DNA of 7,492 nt. Origin: Bacteroidia bacterium. GTDB taxonomy: Bacteria > Bacteroidota > Bacteroidia > Bacteroidales > VadinHA17. The DNA lies in contig JAPLEC010000426.1 of NCBI GenBank assembly GCA_026391515.1, positions 1 through 7,492 on the forward strand, read 5' to 3'. A model generated the notes under the pieces. It was not told the DNA's origin. It saw only the letters and a list, made by a program, of their open reading frames with translations, and did no database searches. How positions within the stretch are numbered: position 1 is the stretch's first letter; the number at the start of each line of letters is the position of its first letter. Of this stretch, positions 1 through 6,601 are shown in pieces. The position numbers and the translations under genes are program-made.

Positions 1-1
1 G

Positions 2-1420
2 CTTCTTTCTACAGATCAGGGGAAGGATAATAAGTTACTTAATGCACAAAAGATTCTGGCCGATTCAAGACAGCCACAGGTTACTCAGATATTAAGACTT
101 CTGAGAGATAATTCCCTCGAATCAAAAACAAACGGAATCTATATGATCGGGAAATTCAAAATGACCGAAATGTTACCCGAAGTGTGCGGATGTCTTAATG
201 TTCAAGGACTTAAAACTCAGGCAACAAGTGTTCTCAGGAGTTTTGGAAAGGATGCGGATGAAGAGTTGAGCAGGTTTTATATGGTTTCTTCAGGGAATGT
301 CAATATAAGCAAAACAATTCTCCGTCTGCTGGGCGAGAAGTGCAATGATGAAAACCAGAGTTTCCTTTTTTCCAGGTTATGGTCAAACTCCCGCCAGATA
401 AAAGAAGTTGCCCTCAAAAATTTAATTGATTGTGGTTTTAAATCTTCTCAGGAGGATAAGGATAAGCTCCACCAGTCAATATCTGATATCGTGGGAATAA
501 TGGTCTGGAATTTGTCTGCGAAGATAAGCATCAAGAGAAAAGAAGATACTCTTCTTCTTGAAGCATTAGAAAAGGAAATTACGAGATGGAATACATTTCT
601 TTTTAATGTTCTGTCGATAACCTATGATTCAGGATCAATAAAAAGAATCAGCGAAAATCTTGAGAGTGGTACTGTTGAAAGTGTCAACTATGCGCTTGAG
701 ATGATTGATATAGTTATTGATGAATCAATTAAGCCAAAATTAATTCCGCTCCTCGATGTCATTCCCGATGAAGATAAAGTAAAGAATCTTTATCAATTTT
801 ATCCGGGAGTAATTCCGGATTACAAAAATCTTATCGAAGATATTATAAACCGTGATTATAATCTTCTGGGAATCTGGATCAGAGCCTGTGCGATCAGGAA
901 TCTGCCAGAAATCGAGACAGAAAGTCTGGTTGAATCTATTGTTGCACTTCTCTTTAGTCCCGAAGCAATTCTACAGGAAGAATCAGCCAGATTACTTGCA
1001 AGGTCAGGCAGGGAATTGTACAGGTCGGCAAGTGCAAGAATACCGGTACATGTGAAAAACCGGCTCGATAAGATTATCAGTGCCGAAACAAACCAGGAAG
1101 AGCTGATTTATGAAAAAGTCAGGTTCCTTTCCTCATGTATAAATAAAATAAGTGAAGAAGACTTACTGTTTTTAGCAGAAGAATTGAAGTTTACGAAAAA
1201 CATTGATCAGGCAGATTCAGAATCGAAAGGTGGCTATATTTTATGGTCAGGAGAACCGGGGAATGTCGAAATAATTCATGAGTCACAGAAACTATCTGTT
1301 CGGCAGGGAATCAGCGATAAGTTTTATTACCTGCCTTTGAGTGCAGTTGAAGAATATCATTTTAATTCGCCTGAACAATCTGTTCATATTTTAAACTATA
1401 TAGAAATACACGAAAAATAA
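2..1420 (+). CDS. HEAT-like repeat protein, C-terminal part (5' end outside window)
   Basis: The reading frame is open from the first complete codon at position 2 to the TAA at 1418-1420 (472 residues). The ATG at 143 is therefore probably internal and the real start lies upstream. The product is soluble here, rich in Leu/Ile/Glu/Lys amphipathic helices in HEAT-like pairs; one example is the segment around 930-1080 containing ESARLLARSGRELYRSA. The segment about 576-765 (ITRWNTFLFNVLS, then GTVESVNYALEMIDIVI and KPKLIPLLD) resembles the helical linker that, from memory, follows the transporter domain in Npt-type/MFS-like proteins fused to HEAT repeats and a cyclic-nucleotide-binding domain. 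The last 100 residues begin like such a domain (VRFLSSC..ISEEDLLFLAEELKF) but lack its phosphate-binding cassette. No catalytic motif is visible. An N-terminal transporter domain is inferred, not seen. A plain HEAT-repeat scaffold protein is the alternative. It lies 11 nt before the phosphatase gene. Confidence 0.75.
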   Translation, partial: LLSTDQGKDNKLLNAQKILADSRQPQVTQILRLLRDNSLESKTNGIYMIGKFKMTEMLPEVCGCLNVQGLKTQATSVLRSFGKDADEELSRFYMVSSGNVNISKTILRLLGEKCNDENQSFLFSRLWSNSRQIKEVALKNLIDCGFKSSQEDKDKLHQSISDIVGIMVWNLSAKISIKRKEDTLLLEALEKEITRWNTFLFNVLSITYDSGSIKRISENLESGTVESVNYALEMIDIVIDESIKPKLIPLLDVIPDEDKVKNLYQFYPGVIPDYKNLIEDIINRDYNLLGIWIRACAIRNLPEIETESLVESIVALLFSPEAILQEESARLLARSGRELYRSASARIPVHVKNRLDKIISAETNQEELIYEKVRFLSSCINKISEEDLLFLAEELKFTKNIDQADSESKGGYILWSGEPGNVEIIHESQKLSVRQGISDKFYYLPLSAVEEYHFNSPEQSVHILNYIEIHEK

Positions 1421-1431
1421 TTCTGGCAAGA

Positions 1432-3471
1432 ATGGCAAAAAGTAGAATAACAACCATATTCAAACAATTGATACTCAATGTTGTAATACCAACTTTGCTT
1501 GCACTGCTCGCTTTTGCCATATTCAATTTCCTGCGTACACGTTCAATTCTTGAAAAACAGACAGCAGAAAAAAACCAGCTTTTATCTAATGAAATAACAA
1601 AAATCCTGAAATTTCAGGATGTTGCTTTTAAGCTTATAGATGAGGAACTTGGTAAAAGATTAAAGTCGTTTAGTAACCTGCTTGTTGATAAGTATTTTAT
1701 CAAAACAGATAATCTTGAGGCTCTTAATTTAAGAGAGATTGCCAACCAGATAGGAATGGATCCTGCAACTGAGGATATATATATAATAAGGAGAGACGGG
1801 ATTGTAGTGAACACTACATTCCAGCAGGATTATGGTATAAACCTTTATAAATATGGTGAAGTAATGCAGAATTATCTCCTTGATATCTTCAGGACCAAAG
1901 ATTTTGTAACTGAGATGTTTACAATAGAAGGTAAGACTAAAAGCCCCAGAAAATATACTTATCAGCCGACTAAAGACAGAAAATTCATAATCGAGCTGGG
2001 AGCGTATTCAAAGAAAGCAAATGAAATTGTTCAGATAATTGAGGAAACAAAAAAAGAGATAAAAAATGAATCAAAAGATATCATAGATGTTGAGTTGTTC
2101 CTTGCGGCTGATGAACCTTACAGTATGAATAAGAATGCCAAGATAATCAAGCATCAGTCAAATATTCTTCTCAGATCTTTTAAAAACCGCGATACAACGC
2201 TTATTGAGAGAAATACAATCCTTAGAGATACAACTATTATTAAACGGACGGAAACCATAAGGGATACAACCTTTAAGGAGCTAAATCCCAAAAAATGGTT
2301 CCAATATCGATATATATATGTAGAACGTTCAGCATCAAATCTATATAAAGGATCAGTAATCAGAATAATTTCTGATTTTACCAGACAAAAAAACCTGTTC
2401 AAGAAAGAAGCTGCTATATTCATCGGGATATTTAGCATTTCAATGCTCCTGGTAGCATATCTGATTTATCGCAAGACGCGTGTGATTACAATGCCAATTA
2501 AAAAACTTGTTGAAAATGTTGACAGGATTACTAATGGTAATCTCAGGGAGAGAGCAGAGGTTATTGGTAACAATGAGATCACAAGGCTTTCCGAAAAATT
2601 CAATATGATGATCGCCCAGCTTGAAAGCTACTATTATGAGCTTGAAGAAAAGGTGAAAGAGAGAACTCTGAAAATTGAAAAGCAGAAAGAGGAAATTGAA
2701 GAGCAGAAAAAACACATAACCGACAGCATTTATTATGCCCGCAGAATACAGAATGCTATACTTCCGTCATTTAAGCTTATCAGCTCACATCTGAAAGACT
2801 ATTTTATTCTTTATTTACCAAAAGATATTGTAAGCGGGGATTTTTACTGGGTTCATGAGACTGACGGATTATTCATGCTGGCAGCTGTCGACTGCACCGG
2901 TCATGGTGTGCCGGGAGCCTTCATGTCGATTGTGGGATTCAATCAGCTCAACCAGGCAGTTACCGTTAAAAAAGCAAGATCAGCGAGTATCATTCTTGAT
3001 GAGCTTAATAAAGGAGTTATCACAACCCTGAATGAAAATAAAACCGAAGGCTCAATTAAAGACGGGATGGATATGTCACTTTGCATCCTGAACCTTAAAT
3101 CGAGAAAAGCGCAATTTGCCGGAGCGAATAATCCCATGTACTTAATTAGAAATGATAAACTAATAAAATACAAGGCCGATCATTTCCCTATAGGAGCATT
3201 TGAAGGAAGCAAGCCACAATTATTTATAAACAATGAAATTGATCTTGCAGAGAATGATTGTTTGTATCTTTTCTCCGACGGATATGCTGATCAGTTTGGT
3301 GGACCTGATGATAAGAAATTCATGTACAAAAGATTTGAAGAGCTTCTTATGGAGGTACACGCTAAACCTATGGAAAAACAGAAAGAGATTCTTACCACCA
3401 GATTTCTGGAATGGAAAGGTGATGATGATCAGATTGATGATATCCTCGTTATGGGTATTAGAATATCATAA
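1432..3471 (+). CDS. Membrane-bound sensor PP2C (SpoIIE-family) serine/threonine phosphatase with HAMP domain
   Basis: This 679-residue protein is predicted to be an inner-membrane protein phosphatase that turns a periplasmic signal into dephosphorylation of a cytoplasmic partner. Order of parts: TM helix at about residues 12-33; periplasmic region about 34-326 with Cache-like strands (YIIRRDGIVVNTT near 117-129, FIIELGAYS near 185-193) and an RDTT repeat at 253-280; TM helix about 327-347; HAMP domain about 348-400 containing MPIKKLVENV; coiled coil about 400-430; the helix DSIYYARRIQNAILP at 431-445; and the PP2C domain to the end. Likely metal ligands are present: Asp470 (SGDFYW), Asp487 (DCTGHG), Asp616 (FSDGYADQ) and Asp669/670 (QIDDILVMG), so it should be active. 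Family members usually act on STAS-domain anti-sigma antagonists or similar switches, but none is encoded here. The start follows the previous stop by 11 nt, has no clear Shine-Dalgarno site, and is supported by the TM helix following directly. Confidence 0.93.
   Translation: MAKSRITTIFKQLILNVVIPTLLALLAFAIFNFLRTRSILEKQTAEKNQLLSNEITKILKFQDVAFKLIDEELGKRLKSFSNLLVDKYFIKTDNLEALNLREIANQIGMDPATEDIYIIRRDGIVVNTTFQQDYGINLYKYGEVMQNYLLDIFRTKDFVTEMFTIEGKTKSPRKYTYQPTKDRKFIIELGAYSKKANEIVQIIEETKKEIKNESKDIIDVELFLAADEPYSMNKNAKIIKHQSNILLRSFKNRDTTLIERNTILRDTTIIKRTETIRDTTFKELNPKKWFQYRYIYVERSASNLYKGSVIRIISDFTRQKNLFKKEAAIFIGIFSISMLLVAYLIYRKTRVITMPIKKLVENVDRITNGNLRERAEVIGNNEITRLSEKFNMMIAQLESYYYELEEKVKERTLKIEKQKEEIEEQKKHITDSIYYARRIQNAILPSFKLISSHLKDYFILYLPKDIVSGDFYWVHETDGLFMLAAVDCTGHGVPGAFMSIVGFNQLNQAVTVKKARSASIILDELNKGVITTLNENKTEGSIKDGMDMSLCILNLKSRKAQFAGANNPMYLIRNDKLIKYKADHFPIGAFEGSKPQLFINNEIDLAENDCLYLFSDGYADQFGGPDDKKFMYKRFEELLMEVHAKPMEKQKEILTTRFLEWKGDDDQIDDILVMGIRIS
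2188..2271 (+). repeat. Three-copy 36-nt (12-residue) RDTT repeat inside the phosphatase sensor domain
   Basis: The motif RDTT occurs at residues 253-256, 265-268 and 277-280 of the phosphatase, exactly 12 residues apart. At DNA level the octamer GATACAAC recurs at 2191, 2227 and 2263, exactly 36 nt apart. Between the copies sit weaker relatives (RNTIL, RTETI), giving an alternating 7+5 residue pattern in which polar RDT/RNT segments are followed by Ile/Leu pairs. This suggests short extended strands. It lies between the Cache-like core and the second TM helix. It is a coding repeat and not a CRISPR or mobile element. Confidence 0.85.
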
Positions 3472-3489
3472 GTCAATATATTTTTAATT
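3472..3489 (+). promoter_or_regulatory. AT-rich translation leader without Shine-Dalgarno site
   Basis: The 18 nt between the phosphatase stop and the STAND start are almost all A/T and contain no purine-rich Shine-Dalgarno sequence. This matches the SD-independent initiation common in Bacteroidota. The ATG at 3490 is chosen because the conserved opening of the nSTAND1 domain (NPFPGLRPF) begins only about nine residues later. The spacer is in frame with both genes, with one TAA between them. Confidence 0.4.
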
Positions 3490-6400
3490 ATGGGATCAAA
3501 AAGTGAGACCCGGAATTTCAATCCCTTCCCAGGGCTGAGACCATTTGCTCCGGAAGAAAGTGACCTGTTCTTCGGACGTGAAGTGGAAAGCCGGGAAGTC
3601 ATGGAAAAACTCCTTAATAACCGTTTCATAACTGTAATAGGAGCTTCAGGAAGTGGTAAATCGTCACTGATCTATTGCGGTGTTTTACCAAAGATCAGGG
3701 ACCTGGGACAAAAAGAATCTTCATTCTGGAGGATTATAACGTTCAGACCAGGAAATAATCCGTTTGGAAATCTCGGAGAAGCTATTGCAGAACATGTTAC
3801 GGAAACAGGGTTGGGGAAGATCGAATCAGACCCCCTGCTTCTGGATATGCATTTAAATTCTGATGGTATAACTTATGCTCTGAAGAAGAATCTGATCAAG
3901 GGTAATGATAAGGTGCTTCTTGTTATTGATCAGTTTGAAGAATTATTCAGATACAGCACATTGAGTGCAGGAGGAGCAAAAGGAGTGCATGCTGCCGAAT
4001 TTATGTCGAAAATAGTCAGTGCAGTCAGCCAGCCTGATGCCAATATTTTTACAATAATAACAATGCGCTCCGATTTTATTGGAGAATGTGCACATTACCA
4101 GGGACTTACACAGCTGATTAATAACAGCAACTATCTTGTACCCCATATGGACAGGGAGAATTACAAGCAGGCAATCGAAGGTCCTGTAAAATATGCAGGA
4201 GCAACAATTGAGCAAAAGCTTGTTGAAACAATTCTCGATGATATTGGCGACAGAACAGACCAGCTTCCGGTTTTGCAACATGCTCTGATGAGAACCTGGA
4301 CATACTGGCAGGAGCTCGATGAACCGGGACGTCCTATAAGCTTTACCGATTATGATGCTGTAGGAACTATGAGCGATGCCATGTCAAGGCATGCCAATGA
4401 AGCCTTTGAAGAACTTACTCCTCGCGGCAAAGAGATCTGTGAGAAATTGTTCAAGACCATTACTGAGAAGGGTACAGATAATAAAGGTATTCGCCACCCT
4501 TCAAGTGTTGCAATAATTAAATCGGTAATTCAGTGTACAAGCGAGGAGCTGTTTGAAATAGTTGAGAAATTCAGAATTCCTTCGAGATCTTTCCTGACGC
4601 CAAGACAGGATATTCCTTTAGGTGATTCATCAATAATTGACTTATCTCATGAAAGCCTGATGCGATTATGGGATCGTCTCAGGGAATGGGTCGATAACGA
4701 AGCAGCTTCGGTGCAAATGTATCTGCATTTATCAGAAGCATCAGCCATGTACCAGCAGGCAAAGACAAGTCTTCTGAGACCTCCGGATCTTCAGCTTGCA
4801 ATAAACTGGCGCGACCAGCAAAAACCAACTCTTACCTGGGCTCAGAGATTTGACCCGGCATTCGAAAGAGCGATGGTTTATCTCAGGACAAGTGAAAAAG
4901 AATATCTCGACGAGGAAGAAGCAAAGATACGCTTACAGAAAAGACAGATGAGGCGTGCGAAGATAGTTGCAATAATCCTTGGAACAGCAGCAATAATCTC
5001 TCTTGGATTCATGCTGTTTGCCTTTGTTCAGAAAATTGCTGCTGACAGAGCTTCACAACTGGCTGAAGAAAGGAGACAGCTGGAAATGATTCAGAGACAC
5101 AGAGCTGATTCCAACTCAAAAGTTGCCATTTACCAGAAGAATTTAGCAGACTCGAGCGCTGTGGTGGCAAAAACTAAAGAGCAGGAAGCAGTAGAACAAA
5201 GAAATATTGCCGATAGCTCAAGAGCACTGGCAGTTAAGAATGCCATTGAAGCTCAAAATCAAAGAAACAGAGCCGAAGAACAGGCTGATTCGGCAACCAG
5301 GGCAAGCATTCGGGCCAAACGTAATGAAGAGATTGCAAAGGCAGAAAAAATTGAAGCTTTACGGCTCAGGATGCTTTCAACCGGAAAGTCAATGTCAATC
5401 AAGTCATTACAGGTTCAGGGTCAAAAAGATCTTCAGACTTTACTTGCCTATCAGGCATACCTGTTTAATAAGAAAAATGGCGGACTCGAAAATGATGCTG
5501 ATATCTATAATGGTTTATATAATGTTGCACGACAATACGGGAACATAAACTATAAATCCTTTAAAGGTCATACCGGGAACCAGATAAAAAGTATTGTTTT
5601 TGCTCCGGGTAAAAGAGAATTTTATACAGCTGGCGACGATAAGCAGGTGTTAAAATGGACTCTGGATGGACAACCCACTTCTTATCAGGTCATTTATTCA
5701 GGTACCGATGTTATTGAAGTTCTTGCGATAAGCCCTGATGCTTCCTGGCTGGCATGCGGAAGCGAGAATTCATCGATTCATATGATCCCGCTGAAAGGTA
5801 ACAGCATACAATATGATCTGTCCGGACACAATGGAAAAATCAAATCAATGATCTTTTCTTACAACGGTAAATACCTCTATTCAGCATCACTTGACGGGAA
5901 AGTACTTAGATGGGATATTACAACGCGGACAAGCACAAATGTGACTACAGGCGCAATGCAGATTACTTCAATAGATATCTCTTCAAGCGAAAATTATCTT
6001 GCAGGTATTAATAGAAGTGGAAATGCAATTATCTGGAATCCTGAAAACACTTCAGAAAACTTCCCCGTTCCAACTACTTTGAAAAATATTACAGTAGTAC
6101 GATTTAAACCGGATGAAGATATTCTTGCGTTAGGTGATATAAATGGAAATGTTGAACTGTGGAACATAACGACCAGAAAGAGGATATCTGAAGTTAAGGC
6201 TCACACTGCGCAGGTCAACGATATCCAGTTTAATATTCCTCTAAAACAAATGGCAACTGCAAGTACTGATAAGTTATTGAAGATCTTCAACATAAAAGAC
6301 ATGGCTGATCTTACGGAGCCTCCTATTACTCTATCTGACAATGAGGGATTCGTACTTGCAATGCAGTTCAGCCCCGACGGGCAGCTGATCGTTTCAGGAG

Positions 6401-6588
6401 CTTATGAGGGAGCACAAAATCTTGTCAGCCGCCCTGCTCATGTTGACAATCTGATAGCCGGAGTCTGCTCACTGGTTTCAAGAAACATGACTAAGGAGGA
6501 ATGGGATACTTATGTAGCGAAAGATATTCCGCTTGAAAAAACATGTACTGATAAAGATTATAGCATAAAAGTTAATGTAATAAAATAA
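3490..6588 (+). CDS. nSTAND1 NTPase with transmembrane helix, coiled coil and seven-bladed WD40 propeller
   Basis: This 1032-residue protein is a signal-transducing STAND ATPase, in which nucleotide binding and oligomerisation are normally controlled by a C-terminal sensor. The nSTAND1 domain spans about residues 10-440: opening motif PFPGLRPF..E.DLFFGRE, Walker A GASGSGKS at 51-58 (Lys57), Walker B VLLVIDQFEELF with Asp147 and Glu150/151, a TMRSDF segment with Arg193, and the family motif LSHESLMRLWDRLREW near 385-400. A basic stretch (KRQMRRAK) precedes a TM helix at about 492-514. A charged Ala-rich coiled coil follows to about 640, with ADS at 539, 553, 574 and 599. Seven WD40-like repeats fill about 688-980, enough for a closed propeller. 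The tail has Cys993, RNMTKEEW and Cys1019, a pattern I recall from WD40-STAND proteins. No TIR, caspase, nuclease or other effector is fused. By the positive-inside rule the NTPase is cytoplasmic and the propeller periplasmic; this is inference. It lies 18 nt after the phosphatase and 13 nt before the barrel gene. Confidence 0.93.
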   Translation: MGSKSETRNFNPFPGLRPFAPEESDLFFGREVESREVMEKLLNNRFITVIGASGSGKSSLIYCGVLPKIRDLGQKESSFWRIITFRPGNNPFGNLGEAIAEHVTETGLGKIESDPLLLDMHLNSDGITYALKKNLIKGNDKVLLVIDQFEELFRYSTLSAGGAKGVHAAEFMSKIVSAVSQPDANIFTIITMRSDFIGECAHYQGLTQLINNSNYLVPHMDRENYKQAIEGPVKYAGATIEQKLVETILDDIGDRTDQLPVLQHALMRTWTYWQELDEPGRPISFTDYDAVGTMSDAMSRHANEAFEELTPRGKEICEKLFKTITEKGTDNKGIRHPSSVAIIKSVIQCTSEELFEIVEKFRIPSRSFLTPRQDIPLGDSSIIDLSHESLMRLWDRLREWVDNEAASVQMYLHLSEASAMYQQAKTSLLRPPDLQLAINWRDQQKPTLTWAQRFDPAFERAMVYLRTSEKEYLDEEEAKIRLQKRQMRRAKIVAIILGTAAIISLGFMLFAFVQKIAADRASQLAEERRQLEMIQRHRADSNSKVAIYQKNLADSSAVVAKTKEQEAVEQRNIADSSRALAVKNAIEAQNQRNRAEEQADSATRASIRAKRNEEIAKAEKIEALRLRMLSTGKSMSIKSLQVQGQKDLQTLLAYQAYLFNKKNGGLENDADIYNGLYNVARQYGNINYKSFKGHTGNQIKSIVFAPGKREFYTAGDDKQVLKWTLDGQPTSYQVIYSGTDVIEVLAISPDASWLACGSENSSIHMIPLKGNSIQYDLSGHNGKIKSMIFSYNGKYLYSASLDGKVLRWDITTRTSTNVTTGAMQITSIDISSSENYLAGINRSGNAIIWNPENTSENFPVPTTLKNITVVRFKPDEDILALGDINGNVELWNITTRKRISEVKAHTAQVNDIQFNIPLKQMATASTDKLLKIFNIKDMADLTEPPITLSDNEGFVLAMQFSPDGQLIVSGAYEGAQNLVSRPAHVDNLIAGVCSLVSRNMTKEEWDTYVAKDIPLEKTCTDKDYSIKVNVIK

Positions 6589-6601
6589 AGATATCAGGGA
6601 A

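Noticed and set aside
143..145. ATG as the start of the first gene
   Set aside because: The frame is open without a stop back to position 2, and the upstream residues look like the same helical protein, so the ATG is most likely internal.
852..1055. Short plus-strand frame inside the HEAT-like gene
   Set aside because: It is out of frame within a continuous coding sequence and its product has no sensible pattern.
2188..2271. CRISPR-like or mobile repeat
   Set aside because: Identity is limited to 8 nt per unit, the period matches codons exactly and the protein-level repeat explains it.
3943..4303. Two overlapping minus-strand frames inside the NTPase domain
   Set aside because: They are antisense to conserved STAND sequence, are Cys-rich in an unnatural way and show no domain.
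3490..6588. Avs-type or other antiphage STAND defence protein
   Set aside because: There is no effector domain, there is a TM helix, and the neighbours are envelope proteins; no defence gene is present in the window.
6589..6601. Terminator or promoter between the STAND and barrel genes
   Set aside because: The gap is 13 nt with no inverted repeat and no room for a -33/-7 promoter outside coding sequence.
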